From contig CAVUYB010000007.1 of the NCBI GenBank assembly GCA_963745595.1, forward strand, positions 434,001 to 498,000: DNA of 64,000 nucleotides, written 5' to 3'. The notes beneath the pieces were generated by a model. The model saw only the letters and a list, made by a program, of their open reading frames with translations, was not told where the DNA came from and made no database searches. The stretch is from DASZUK01 sp963745595 (GTDB taxonomy: Bacteria; Actinomycetota; Acidimicrobiia; Acidimicrobiales; RAAP-2). How positions within the stretch are numbered: position 1 is the first letter of the stretch; each line of letters begins with the position of its first letter. A program made the position numbers and the translations under genes. Shown in pieces: positions 41,988 to 53,114 of the stretch.

Positions 41988-44900
41988 CTATGTCTGGTAG
42001 GTGAACAGCACCGGGTTCGAGGTCCCGCCGGGCGTGGTGACGGTGACGTTGATCGTTGTCCCCACTGTCGGGAGCGATGTCGGATCGGCCGGGGACACGA
42101 CCACAATTTCTGTCGAGCTCACGACGTCGATCGAGGGCGCCGGACGGCCGGGCCCGAATGTGACCCGTGTCACCCCGACCCCGTGGGTTGTGAAGTTCGT
42201 GCCATGGATCGTGACCTCGGTGCCGCCGGAACCCACGCCTGTTGTCGGGCTGAGCGAGGTGATCGTCGGGGCGGCCACATAGGTGTAGGCCCCGGTCCTG
42301 GTCACGCTGCCGTACGGGGTGGTGACGGTAACCGGCACCGGGTTCGCCTCACCCGATGTGTACGCCGGCACGACGACTGTGATCGTGGTGGTGGTCATCG
42401 TCGCGATCGTCCCGAAGGAGCCGCCTGTGCCCACCGTGGTCTGACCCACCACGAAGTTGGTCCCCGTGATCTGGATGGTGTTCCCACCAGCGGTCGGGCC
42501 GGCGGCGGGCGAGAGTGTGGTGATGGTCGGCGGCGGGCCGTAGGTGAAGGCGTTGGAGTCGGTGGCACTACCGAAGGGCGTGGTGACGACCACGTTGACC
42601 GTGCCGACGGCGTGGGTCGGCGTCGTCACGGTGACCGATGTGGCCGTCTTGGCGGTGACGGTGCCGGCCGTGCTGCCGAAGACCACCGAGGTGGTTGTCC
42701 CGAGGTGCGTGCCGGTGATGGTGACCGTTGTCCCGCCGACGGTGGAGCCGGTGGACTTCGACAGGGAAGTGACGGTCGGCGGTGTGCCGTAGGTGTAGCC
42801 GTTGATGTCGGTCACGGAGCCACCGGGGGTAGTAAGGATCACGTCGACCGGTCCGGCCGAGCCCGATGGCACTGTCACCGTGAGCGACGTCGAGCTGTGG
42901 AAGAAGTAGCCGGTGCCGAAGCGTGTCGCACCGAACTGGACGTTCGTTGTGGCCGTGAAGCCGGTACCGGTGATGAGCACGCTGTTGTTCCCGGCCGTCG
43001 GGCCGGCCGGCGGTGTGATGGTGCCCACCGTCGGCACCGGATCGTAGGTGTACCGGGTTGTGGAGGACGTCGCGCTCGGTACCCCCGGGGGTGGTGACGG
43101 TCACGTTGACGGTACCCGTACCCGGTGGCGTGATGACGGTGAGTGCTGTTGTCGATGTGGTGAATGTCGTCCCCGCAGCCAATCCGAAATTCACCGCAGT
43201 CGCTCTACCGAGATGGGCGCCGAAGACGGTGACCGTGTGCCCACCCGCGGTCGAACCTTGGTCGGGGACGATGAATGTGACCGTCGGGGCGGCGTCGTAG
43301 GTGAACTGGTCGGCGCTGGAGGTGGCCGACGTGCCGCCGGGGTTGGTGACGGTGACGTTCACCGTCCCGGCCGTCCCGACCGGCGAGGCGGCGGTGATCG
43401 ATGTTGTGCCGTTGACGGTGAAGAAGGCGGCGTTTGCACCGAAGTGGACGGCCGAGGCCGAGCCGAACCCAGTGCCGGTGACGGTGACCGAAGTACCCCC
43501 GGCCAGCGGTCCGGCGGTGGGCGAGACCGAGGTGACCGCCGGTGCGGTCACGTAGGTGAACTGGTCGGCGGGGGAAGTGGCCGATTCTCCGCCCGGGGTG
43601 GTGACGCTGATGTCCACCGTGCCCGCCGGCCCGCCCCGGGAGACGGCGGTGATCGTGGTGGGGCTGTCGACGGTGAAGATGGCGGCGGCGTGCCCGAAGT
43701 CGACGAAGGTGGCCCCTGTGAACCCGGTGCCGGTGATCGTCACTGTGGTGCCGCCGAGTGTGGGCCCAGCGTTCGGCGACACCGAGCTGACCACGGGCGC
43801 CGCTATGTAGGTGAACTGGTCGGCGCTGGAGGTGGCCGAGGTGCCGCCCGGGGTGGTGACGGTGACGTCCACCGTCCCCGCCGAGACCGCCGGGGAGACG
43901 GCGCTGATTGTGGTGGAGCTGTTGACGATGAAGGCGGCGGCGGCCGTACCGCCGAAGTGGACGGCGGTGGTTCCGGTGAACCCGGTGCCGGTGATCGTCA
44001 CTGTGGCGCCGCCGGCGGCCGCCCCGCTGGTCACCGACAAGGAGGTGACGGTCGGCGCCGCCACATAGGTGAACTGGTCGACGCTCGAGGTGACCGAGGT
44101 GCCGCCCGGATTGGTGACGGTGATGTCCACCACTGTCCCGACCGGGCCGGCCGGGGAGACGGCGGTGATCGAGGTGTTGCTATGGACGACGAAGGAGGTG
44201 GCCGGCGTGCCCCCGAAGTGGACGGCGGTGGCCCCGGTGAATCCGGTGCCGGTGATCGTCACTGTGGCGCCGCCGGCGATCGGGCCGGCGTTCGGCGACA
44301 CCGAGGTGACCGTGGGAACGGCGTCGTAGGTGAACCGGTCGGCGGCGGAAGTGGTCGATGTGCCGCCCACGTTGGTGACGGTGATGTCCACCGTCCCGAC
44401 CGAGCCGGCCGGGGAGACGGCGGTGATCGAGGTGTCGCTGTTGACGGTGAAGGTGGCGGCGGTAGCCCCGAAGTGGACGGCGGTGGTCGTGGTGAACCCG
44501 GTGCCGGTGATTGTCACCGAGGTGCCGCCGGCGATCGGGCCGGCGTTCGGCGACACCGAGGTGACTGTGGCCGGCAGCACGTAGCTGAACTGGTCGGCGG
44601 TGGAGGCGGCCGAGGTGCCGCCCGGGGTGGTGACGGTGATGTCCACCGTCCCGACCGAGCCGGCCGGGGAGCCGGCGGTGATCGAGGTGTCGCTGTTGAC
44701 TCTGAAGGCGGTAGCCGGCGTGCCCCCGAAGTTCACGGCGGTGGCCCCGGTGAACCCGGTGCCGGTGATTGTGACCACGTTGGCCCCGCCCGTCCGGCCG
44801 GCGTTCGGCGACACCGAGGTGACCGTGGGAACGGCGTCGTAGCGGAACTGGTCGCCGGTGCCGGTGGCCGAGGTCGCGATCGGGTTGGTGATGGTGACGT

Positions 44901-47562
44901 TCACCGTCCCCGCCGAGCCGGCCGGGGAGACGGCGGTGATCGTGGTGAGGCTGGTGACGCTGAAGGAGGTGGCCGGCGTGGCCCCGAAGTCAACGGCGCT
45001 GGTCGCGGTGAACCCGGTGCCGGTGATTGTCACCGAGGTGCCGCCGGCGATCGGTCCGGCGTTCGGGAACACCGAGCTGACCGTCGGAACGGTGTCGTAG
45101 GTGAACTGATCAGCCGGTGAGGTGGCCGAGGCCCCGAGCGGGGTGACGATGGTGACGTTCACCGTCCCCGCCAAGCCGGACGGGGAGACGGCGGTGATCG
45201 AGGTATCGCTGTTGACGGTGAAGGAGGTGGCCGGCGAGCCCCCGAAGTCAACGTCGACGGCCCCGGTGAACCCGGTGCCGGTGATGGTGACCGAGGTGCC
45301 GCCGGCCGGCAGGCCGGCGTTCGGCGACAGCGAGGTGATGGCCGGGGGTGTCTCGTAGGTGAACTGGTCGGCGGCGGAAGCGACCGAGGTGCCGTCCGGG
45401 GTGGTGACGGTGATGTCCACCGTCCCGACCGAGCCGGGTGGGGAGACGGCGGTGATCGAGGCGTCGCTGTTGACGGTGAAGGAGGTGGCCGGCGTGCCCC
45501 CGAAGTCAACGGCGGTGGCCCCGGTGAACCCGGTGCCGGTGATGGTGACCGAGGTGCCGCCGGCAGGCAGGCCGGCGTTCGGCGAGACCCCGCTGACGGT
45601 GGGCGCCGCGGTATAGGTGAAGGCGTTGGTGTCGGTGGCGCTGCCGAAGAGGGTGTTGACCACCACGTCGACCGTATTGGCCACGTGGGCCGGCGTGGTG
45701 ACGGTGGCCGATGTTGTGGACGTCACGTTCAGGCCGGTGGCGGCCGTCCCGCCGAAGTTCACCGAGGTGGTGGCACCCAGGTGGGTGCCGGTGATCGTCA
45801 CCGAGGTGCCGCCGGCCGTCGAGCCGGTCGTGGTCGAGAGCGAGGTGACCGTCGGTGGTGTGCCGTAGGTGAAGCCGTTGGCGTCGGTGGTGGCACCGTA
45901 GGAGGTCGTGACCGTCACTGGCACCAGACCGGCGGCATGGGCCGGCGTGGTGACGGTGACCGAGGTAGCCGTGTTCGCGGTAATGGTGGCGGCGGTCACG
46001 CCGAAGTCCACCGAGGTCGTGCCGCCGAGGTCGGTCCCGGTGATGGTCACCAAGGTTCCCCCGGTCGTCGACCCGGTGTCCTGGGGAATGCCGGTCACCA
46101 CCGGCGCCCCCACATAGGCGAAGGCGTTGGCATCCGTGGCGCTGCCGTAGGCGGTGTTGGCCACCACGTCGACCGCATTGGCCACGTGGGCCGGGGTGGT
46201 GACGGTGACCGACGTTGTGCTGTTGACCGTGAGGCCGGTGGCCGCCGTTCCGCCGAAGTTCACCGAACTGGTGGTGCCCAGGTGGGTGCCGGTGATCGTC
46301 ACCGAGGTGCCACCACCGACGGGCCCACTGGCCGGGCTGACCCCGGTGACGGTCGGCGCCGGGACATAGGTGTACGCGGCCGACCGGGTGGTCGATCCGT
46401 CGGGAGTGGCGACCGAGACACTGACCTGGCCGGTACCGGCCGGCGCGGTGGCGGTGATCGTCGTCGGCCCGGTCACGGTCACCGCGGTGGCCGCGGTGCT
46501 CCCGAAGGTCACCGTGGCCGGGGTGAGGAAGCCGGTACCGGTCAGGGTCACGATGTTCCCGCCGGCCGCCGGACCGCTGGACGGGCTCACCGCGGTCAGC
46601 GTGGGGGCCGGCGCCGCCGAGGCGGTGAGACCGACGACGTCACTGACACTGACGCCCTGGGCCGGCAACGAGCCCGCCGACGGGGCGGCGCCGAAGGCGA
46701 AGATCCCACCGTCCTTGGCCACCTCCCAGTAGCCCCCGCCTCCCGGAGGGGTGGCGATGCCGGCGATCGGCTGGTTCAGCGGCTGGCCGCCCATCGAGCC
46801 GTAGAACTTGGCGTCACCGAAGGCGAAGAGGCCACCGTCGGACGCGACCTCCCAGTAGCCGCCACCGTCGGGAGTCGAGGCGATGCCGACGACCGGCTGG
46901 TTGAGGTGCTGGCCGCCCATCGAGCCGTAGAACTTGGCGTCACCGAAGGCGAAGAGCCCGCCGTCGGACGCGACCTCCCAGTAGCCGCCACCGTCGGGGG
47001 TCGAGGCGATGCCGACCACCGGCTGGTTGAGGTGCTGGCCGCCCATCGAGCCGTAGAACTTGGCGTCACCGAAGGCGAAGAGGCCACCATCGGACGCGAC
47101 CTCCCAGTAGCCGCCACCGTCGGGGGTCGAGGCGATGCCGACGACCGGCTGGTTGAGGTGCTGGCCGCCCATCGAGCCGTAGAACTTGGCGTCACCGAAG
47201 GCGAAGAGGCCGCCATCGGACGCCACCTCCCAGTAGCCCTGGCCGTCCGGGGTAGCGGCGATGCCGACCACCGGCGCGTTGAGCGGCTGGCCGCCCATCG
47301 AGCCTTCGAAGGTCGCGCCGCCGAAGGTGAACACCCCGCCGTCAGAACCCACCACGATGTACCCGGCCGTCGACGCCGGCGCCGCGCTCGATCGCTGGTG
47401 AGCGGTCGACGCGCCGCTCGGTGCGGCCCCCGCCAGCGCGGCCGCCAGGGCCAGGACACCGACGCCACCCAGCGAACCCGCCACGGCGACGATTGCCCGC
47501 TGGCGACGCCGCCCCCGCGAGTACCGCGCCGTCCGCCGTCCGCCGACTGTGCCTTCGTCCAC
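41988..47562 (-). CDS. Giant secreted protein: six 42-residue propeller-type repeats plus 18 TIG domains (one-base frameshift near 43074)
   Basis: GTG start 47562 (VDEGTVGGRRTARYSRG) with AGGAAGG eight bases upstream; the frame extends further left of the start but without such a site. A basic n-region and hydrophobic core AVAGSLGGVGVLALAAALAGAA direct export. Residues ~65-320 hold six 42-residue repeats (GYWEVASDGGLFAFGDAKFYGSMGG plus HLNQPVVGIASTPDGG, quoted in parts), four nearly identical. The rest is 18 TIG/IPT units of ~85 residues (PTVTSVSPNAGP.AGGTSVTITGTGF..A.AVHFGG). After TIG 14 one surplus base at ~43074 shifts the frame; the last four TIGs and the stop lie in the new frame. Corrected length ~1,857 residues. 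No C-terminal anchor. Role inferred: extracellular matrix or adhesin. Confidence 0.85.
46760..47300 (-). repeat. 126-bp tandem repeats encoding the 42-residue module
   Basis: Landmark GTAGAACTTGGCGTCACC recurs at 46801, 46927, 47053 and 47179, a period of exactly 126 bp, with few differences between the four central units. Degenerate units flank both sides. The near-identity at DNA level indicates recent duplication or gene conversion. Confidence 0.9.
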
Positions 47563-47765
47563 GCTGGCGCCTTCCTGGGTCCTGCACCACCGGCACCCCG
47601 GACGGGCCGCCGCGTGGTCCACTACGCAGCGGGAATGGTCCCACGGCTGACTGCTGGTAGCAAGGATGCAACTTTCCAGGGCCGCGCCGAACATCTATCT
47701 ACCGCACGGTAACTTGAGTGATCGCTGGTGTCGGCGGTCGGTAGGCCGGCCGGAGGGAGAGCGTC
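47563..47765. promoter_or_regulatory. Divergent promoter region between the TIG protein and the lipase-like gene
   Basis: About 200 bases. Holds the ribosome-binding site of the minus-strand gene (AGGAAGG near 47570-47576) and, on the plus strand, GGAGGGAG at 47752-47759. No gene-like ORF. Confidence 0.45.
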
Positions 47766-49973
47766 ATCGAACGCAACCGAGGAGCCAGGCGAGGACGGGA
47801 TCGGCCGGCCGGTGACCGGGGCCCAGCCGGCTGGCGGGGCCGATCGTTCGGTGCCGTGTCGCTCGCCCTCGGCCTCCTGACGACGGCCGTCGTGGTGATG
47901 CCGGCCTCCGCCGGCGCCGCCCGCGTCCCGGCCCCGCCGAGCACCAACTGGGGCGCGTCGGTGCCCGGGGCCGCGGCCTGCAACCCGCTCGGCGGTTCGA
48001 CGTGCCTGGTCCCGTTCCCGAGCGACTACTACACGGTCGTCGACCACTCGATGCCGTCCGGCCGCCACGTCGTCTTCCCGGAGTCGGCGATGCCGACCAA
48101 CCGGCTCGGGATGCACATCTCCCCGGCCGCCTACAGCCGGAACGACGGGTTCAGCCCGGGCACGTCGATCCTCGTCCACCTGGCCGGCGTCAACCTGGCC
48201 CGGTCGGGCATCCCCGGCGTCGGGGCGATCGGGGCCTCCCTCCGCCCGACGGCCGGCGTCGTGCTGCTCGACGAGACGACCGGGAAGCGGCTGCCGTACT
48301 GGGGGGAGCTCGACGCCCGCGATACCGACCCGGGCACGCAGCTGCTCATGCTCCACCCCGCCGCCAACCTGCCGGAGGGCCACCGGATCGCGGTGGCCCT
48401 GACCGGGGTGCGGACGGCGAACGGCGCCACCGTCCGACCCGACCCGGCGTTCGCCGCCGTGCTCGGCCGCCGGGCCGCGCCGGTCGGCGTGACCGGCGCG
48501 TTCCTCCGTCACGAGCGGGCGCTCGTCGCCTACCTGCACGGGCGCGGTGTCCCGACCGGCTCGCTCACGACCGCGTGGGACTTCACGGTGATCAGTACGC
48601 AGAACCTGACCGGCTACGCCATCCACATGCGCGACGTCGCCATGGGCCAGCTCGGTCAACGGGCGCCGTCGTTCACGGTGACGAAGGTCACGAACTTCAC
48701 GAAAGCGGAGAACGGTAGCGACGCCCGCCAGGTCACCGGCACCTTCGAGGTGCCCAGCTTCCTCGACGAGCCCGGCGGCCCGTACGGATCGACGCTGAAC
48801 CTCGGCCCGACAGGGCTGCCCCAACAGCTCCCCGGCAACCTGCAGACCGCCGTCTTCAGTTGCCTGGTCCCCCGCTCGACGGTGGCCGACACGACACCGA
48901 CCGGCCCGGCCTCGACCAGTACGACGTCGACCAGTACGACGTCGACCAATACCACGGCACCGAGCGGGGCGGCGGCTGTCACGCCCGGTCGCCCCGTCCT
49001 CTACGGCGTCGGCTTGTTCAACGTGGCGACAAAGATCGGCAACGAGAACGTCTCGGTGATGGCCGACCACTACGACATGGTGCTCTGCTCGACCAACTGG
49101 GAGGGCCTGACAGGCAACGAGGAGATCCCCGACGCCGCCCTGCTGGCCGACCTGTCGAACTTCACGACGCTGCCCGACCACCTGACGCAGTCACTGATCA
49201 ACGCGCTCTACCTCGGCCGGCTCATGAGCAGCCCACGGGGGTTCGACTCGAGCGCGGCCTTCCGGCAGGGCGGCACCGGGTTCATCAAGACGTCGGCCCC
49301 GCTGACGTACTACGGCAACAGCGAGGGCAGTCTGGCCGGCGGCGCGCTGACGGCCATCTCCACCGTCTTCCGCCGGGCCGTCCTCGGCGTCCCGTCGATG
49401 GACTACGACGTCCTGCTCGACCGGAGCTCGGACTTCGTCGCCTTCAACGACATCTTCGACCCGGCCTACCCCGGGGCCGCCAACGAACAGGTCGTCTTCG
49501 ACCTGCTGCAGATGCTGTGGGACCGCGGGGAGACCGACGGCTACGCCGAGCAGATGACCGGCGGCCTGCCGGGCACGCCGTCCCACCAGGTGCTGCTGCA
49601 GATGGGTTTCGGCGACCACCAGGTCTCGAACTTCACGACCGTCACCGAGGCCCGGACGATCGGCGCGTCCGTCCACACGCCGACCCTCGCCCCCGGCCGC
49701 TTCGCCGGCAACCTCTTCTACGGGCTGCCGGCGATCAAACGCAACCCGTACCGCGGCTCGGCCGCGCTCTACGTCTGGGACCCCGGCGTGCCCGCGCCGA
49801 CGACGACCGACGAGCCGCCGACCGCCGGGGCCGACCCCCACCAGACGGTCCCCCGCCAGGTGCCGGCCGCCCAGTTCCAGTTGAACCAGTTCCAGCTGAC
49901 CGGCGGCGTGCCGAACGTCTGTGGCCACCAGCCGTGCCGGGCCGCGGTGCACGGGCACGAGCTCACCGGGTAG
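47766..49973 (+). CDS. Secreted alpha/beta-hydrolase (extracellular lipase-like), probable ATC start
   Basis: The first conventional start (GTG 47856) would give a signal peptide with no basic n-region and no ribosome-binding site. The in-frame ATC at 47766 is preceded by GGAGGG at 8 bases and adds IERNRGARRGRDRPAGDRGPA, an ideal Arg-rich n-region, so I place the start there. Core SLALGLLTTAVVVMPASAGA is the signal sequence. The mature protein (~700 residues) has a beta-rich N-terminal domain (CLVPFPSDYYTV, similar to bacterial virulence-factor lipase N-domains), a TSTTSTSTTST linker, then a hydrolase domain with nucleophile elbow YYGNSEGSLAGG (GxSxG) and a late GFGDHQVSN that may supply the His. 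Likely acts on extracellular esters or lipids. Confidence 0.75.
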   Translation: MERNRGARRGRDRPAGDRGPAGWRGRSFGAVSLALGLLTTAVVVMPASAGAARVPAPPSTNWGASVPGAAACNPLGGSTCLVPFPSDYYTVVDHSMPSGRHVVFPESAMPTNRLGMHISPAAYSRNDGFSPGTSILVHLAGVNLARSGIPGVGAIGASLRPTAGVVLLDETTGKRLPYWGELDARDTDPGTQLLMLHPAANLPEGHRIAVALTGVRTANGATVRPDPAFAAVLGRRAAPVGVTGAFLRHERALVAYLHGRGVPTGSLTTAWDFTVISTQNLTGYAIHMRDVAMGQLGQRAPSFTVTKVTNFTKAENGSDARQVTGTFEVPSFLDEPGGPYGSTLNLGPTGLPQQLPGNLQTAVFSCLVPRSTVADTTPTGPASTSTTSTSTTSTNTTAPSGAAAVTPGRPVLYGVGLFNVATKIGNENVSVMADHYDMVLCSTNWEGLTGNEEIPDAALLADLSNFTTLPDHLTQSLINALYLGRLMSSPRGFDSSAAFRQGGTGFIKTSAPLTYYGNSEGSLAGGALTAISTVFRRAVLGVPSMDYDVLLDRSSDFVAFNDIFDPAYPGAANEQVVFDLLQMLWDRGETDGYAEQMTGGLPGTPSHQVLLQMGFGDHQVSNFTTVTEARTIGASVHTPTLAPGRFAGNLFYGLPAIKRNPYRGSAALYVWDPGVPAPTTTDEPPTAGADPHQTVPRQVPAAQFQLNQFQLTGGVPNVCGHQPCRAAVHGHELTG
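48912..48956 (+). repeat. Three 15-bp tandem repeats coding a Thr/Ser linker
   Basis: TCGACCAGTACGACG at 48912-48926 and 48927-48941 is exact, with a degenerate third unit to 48956. It encodes the STTST linker between the two domains of the lipase-like protein. Confidence 0.8.
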
Positions 49974-50034
49974 TCGACCCGGTCGAGTTCGACCGGTACC
50001 CGGCCGAGGACACCGGCCGTTCGCGAAATTCGGC

Positions 50035-50063
50035 TTGACGTCACGCGGTCGAGCACGCATTGT
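50035..50063 (+). promoter_or_regulatory. Candidate promoter of the NCS1 permease gene
   Basis: TTGACG (50035-50040), a 17-base spacer and CATTGT (50058-50063). Predicted transcription start lies within a few bases of the ATG at 50073, so the message would be nearly leaderless. Confidence 0.45.
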
Positions 50064-50072
50064 CTGTCGGAC

Positions 50073-51567
50073 ATGACCATCACGGTTGACAGCCCCGACG
50101 AGCCCGGCACGCTGCCGACGGCGGACCAGGCGTTCCACGTCGAGCAGCGCGGCATCGACTTCATCCCGGTCGCCGAACGGTGGGCGACCCCGCGGCACAT
50201 CGGCGGCATGTGGGCCGGCGCGAGCGTCCAGATCGAGTACTTCATCTACGGCGCCATCCTGATGACCTTCGGGTTCACGTTCGCCCAGGCGCTGAGCATC
50301 ATCGTCATCGGCAACCTCTCGTACTTCCTGCTCGGGCTGTGCAGCCTGCAGGGCCCCCAGACCGGGACGACCGTGTTCGCCATCAACCGGGCCAGCTACG
50401 GGCCGAACGGCTCGCGGGGGATCGCCTTCTTCAACTGGATCACCCAGATCGGCTTCGAGGTCGAAGGGCTCATCCTGATCGTCGGCGCCGTCGCTCGTCC
50501 TCGCCCTCAAGGCCGGTTTCTCGCCGGGCGACCCGACGAAGGTGATCTTCGTGGTCGGCGCCGTCCTCGTCCAGGGCGTGCTGCCCTTCCTCGGCCACGC
50601 CACGATCGTCAAGACGCTGCGGGCCCTCGTCATCCCGTTCGTCATCCTCTTCGCCGTCCTGCTCGGCTTCGCCATCCCCCACGCCACCACCCACGGCGTC
50701 GCCCACGCGGCCGACTGGCAGACGTACATGGAGGGGTTGGCCTTCACGATCACCCTGGCCGGCCTCGGCTGGGTCGAGAACGGCAACGACTACACCCGCT
50801 ACTGCCGGCCGGACGCGTCGAAGAAGGCCATCGTCGGCTGGGTGTTCGTCGGCACCGCGCTGCCCGAGATCCTGATCATGACGCTCGGCGCGGCCGTCGG
50901 CACGTTCCTGACCGACGTCGGCAAGGCCAGCAACGCCTTCCTGCCCTTCGCCCACCAGAGCGCCATCCCGTCGTGGTTCGTCGTCGTCTTCCTCGTCTTC
51001 TGCATCGTCCAGCTGTTCGCCGTCAACAGCCTCGACATGTACTCGTCCGGCGTGACGCTCCAGGCGATGGGCGTCCACGTCAAGCGGTACGTCGCCGTCG
51101 TCATCGACTGCATCATCGCCCTCGTCGTCACCATGTGGGCGACGTTCGACTCGTCGTTCAGCACGTACCTGAAGGACTTCGTCGACGTCGTCATCGTCTG
51201 GATCGCCCCGTGGGCGGCCATCTTCCTCGTCGACTGGGCGATGCGCCGCTACCGCTACGCGCCGCTCGAGCTCCAGCGGACGGACCGCGGCAGCCTCTAC
51301 TACCGCCACGGCGGGATCGCCTGGGCGGCGATCGTCGCCCAGGTCGTCGGCATGTACGCCGCCATCTCCGCGCTGTCGGCCACGTTCGACCTGCCGCAGT
51401 GGCTGAACCCCGTCACCTACGCCACCCGGGACGCCTACGGCTACGGGGCCGACTTCAGCATCTACCTCGGCATGGGCGTCGCCGGGCTGCTCTATTTCGT
51501 GCTCGGGTGGCGGAGCGTCCGGGCCCAGGCGGACCGCCAGGACCAGCTCATCGCCGCGCCGGCCTGA
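50073..51567 (+). CDS. NCS1-family cytosine/purine permease, one-base frameshift near 50493
   Basis: ATG start (MTITVDSPDEPGTLPTAD). N-terminal GIDFIPVAERWATPRHIGGMWAGASVQIEYFIYG and LQGPQTGTTVFAINRASYGPNG are NCS1 features. At ~50493 one surplus base must be skipped (ILIVGAV to LVLALKAGFSPGDPTK). The rest has about nine more helices, including GLGWVENGNDYTRYCRPDASKK (conserved nucleobase-permease segment) and VQLFAVNSLDMYSSGVTLQ. Corrected length ~497 residues with about 12 helices. The family imports cytosine, purines, allantoin, hydantoins or thiamine by cation symport. It is convergent with a phosphoribosyltransferase, which would fit purine salvage. Confidence 0.83.
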
Positions 51568-51579
51568 ACGGCATGGGGT

Positions 51580-52326
51580 CTAACCGGTCGGTTCCCCGCC
51601 AGTCGGTGCCGGGCTGGGGTCACCCCAGTCCTCGACGAGCGTCCCGTCGGGCCCGTCCCGGAACAGCGGGATCGACCCGAGCGTCCGGACGCGGTCGGCG
51701 TCCGCGCCGAGGCGCGTCCGCCACTCGCCGCCCTCGGTCAAGAACGCGCCGATGACGACCGGGTCGGCGTCGACCCGGCGGAGCAGGCGCAGCGCGGCGT
51801 CCAGCGACGCGCCGGTCGAGATGACGTCGTCGACGACCGCCACCCGCCGGCCGCGGATCGCGTCGACCCGGGCCGGGTCCAGCCGGAGCGTCTGCGGCGA
51901 GCCGGTCGTGATCGACTGCACCGGCTCGACGTAGGTGTTGCCCAGATGGATCTTCGGCGTCTTGTGCAAGATGACGTAGTCGTCCAGCCCCAGCGCCCGC
52001 GTCACCTCGATGGCCAGCGGAATGCCCATCGTCGCCACCGAGACGACGACCTCCGGGCTGGCCGGGGCCAGGAGCTCGGCCAGCTCACGCCCGGCTCGCT
52101 CGGAGAAGGCGACGCCGTGGTCGACGCAGATGAGCAGGGCGATCGTCACGTCCTCGGACATCCGGACGAGCGGCAGGTCGACCGTCCGGGAGCCGACGGC
52201 GGTGCGGTAGGTGGCGCGGCTCGGCGATGGGCAGAGGATGGCGGCCCACCGCCGCTCCGGCGCAAATGGGCCAGCGCACGTCGCGCCCGTCGTTGGTAGA
52301 ACACGTTCCACTACAGTCCGGACCAT
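51580..52326 (-). CDS. Type I phosphoribosyltransferase (adenine/purine PRTase-like)
   Basis: The conserved protein begins around RATYRTAVGSRTVDLPLVR and contains VVVSVATMGIPLAIEVTRALGL, YVILHKTPKIHLGN, the PRPP-binding motif RVAVVDDVISTGASL and a C-terminal GSIPLF. The start is uncertain: ATG 52326 gives a ~40-residue unconserved lead and overlaps the divergent SDR start; ATG 52161 would cut into the conserved N-terminus. An unseen frameshift near 52220 is possible. PRTases of this type attach ribose-5-phosphate from PRPP to a nucleobase, or act as purine-sensing regulators. Placement next to an NCS1 permease supports purine salvage. Confidence 0.75.
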   Translation of the reverse strand: MVRTVVERVLPTTGATCAGPFAPERRWAAILCPSPSRATYRTAVGSRTVDLPLVRMSEDVTIALLICVDHGVAFSERAGRELAELLAPASPEVVVSVATMGIPLAIEVTRALGLDDYVILHKTPKIHLGNTYVEPVQSITTGSPQTLRLDPARVDAIRGRRVAVVDDVISTGASLDAALRLLRRVDADPVVIGAFLTEGGEWRTRLGADADRVRTLGSIPLFRDGPDGTLVEDWGDPSPAPTGGEPTG

Positions 52327-53114
52327 GATCCTCGACCGGTTCCACCTGACCGACCGGGTCGCCATCGTGACCGGCGCCGGCCGCGGCATCGGGGCGGCCA
52401 GCGCGGTGGCCCTCGCCGAGGCCGGGGCCGACGTCGTCCTGGCCGCCCGGACCGACGAACAGCTCCGCGCCGTGGCGTCGCAGGTCGAGGCGGCCGGTCG
52501 CCGGGCCGTCGTCGTCGCGGCCGACCTGTCCGATCTCGACGCGGTCGCCGGCCTCGCCGACACCGCGGTCGAGGCGTTCGGCCGGGTCGACGTGCTCGTC
52601 AACAACGTCGGCGGCACGATGCCGCGACCACTGCTCGACACGTCGCCCCGGTTCTTCGAAGAGGCGTTCCACTTCAACGTCGACCACCGCCCACGCCCTC
52701 GTCCGGGCGGCCACCCCGCACCTGCTGGCCAGCGGCGGCGGGTCGATCGTCAACATCTCGTCGGTCATGGGCCGGGCGGCCGGCCGCGGTTACCTCGCCT
52801 ACGGGACGGTCAAGGCCGCCCTCGCCCATTACACCCGGCTGGCCGCCAAGGACCTCGCCCCGCGCATCCGCGTCAACGCCATCGGCGTCGGCTCGACCGC
52901 GACCTCCGCGCTCGACGTCGTCATGCAGAGCGACGAGCTCCGGACGACGATGGAGCAGGCCACCCCGCTGCGCCGGATCGGCGAGCCGGAAGAGATCGCC
53001 GCCACCGTCCTCTTCCTCGCCTCGCCGGCCTCGTCGTTCATCACCGGCAAGGTCATCGAGGCCGACGGCGGTCTCGACATCCCGAACCTCGACTTCGGAC
53101 TGCCGGACCTGTGA
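52325..53114 (+). CDS. Short-chain dehydrogenase/reductase, one-base frameshift near 52682
   Basis: ATG start (MILDRFHLTDRVAIVTGAGRG). Classical SDR: cofactor loop TGAGRGIG near 17-24, ADLSD, LVNNVGG; then after skipping one base at ~52682 (FHFNV to TTAHALVRAATPHLL) SIVNISSVMGR, the catalytic YGTVK (Tyr and Lys), APRIRVNAIGVGSTATSAL and SSFITGKVIEADGG. Corrected length ~262 residues, normal. An Arg after the glycine loop (AARTDEQL) hints at NADP(H). The stop overlaps the next gene's GTG (GTGA 53111-53114), so the two enzymes are coupled. Substrate unknown. Confidence 0.85.

Noticed and set aside
43301..45358. Regular series of ~84-codon plus-strand ORFs starting MNWSA..
   Set aside because: Each is the antisense of one TIG repeat; their regular spacing just mirrors the ~255-260-bp TIG period.
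46760..47300. CRISPR-like regular repeats
   Set aside because: 126-bp units are contiguous with no spacers and encode a protein repeat in frame.
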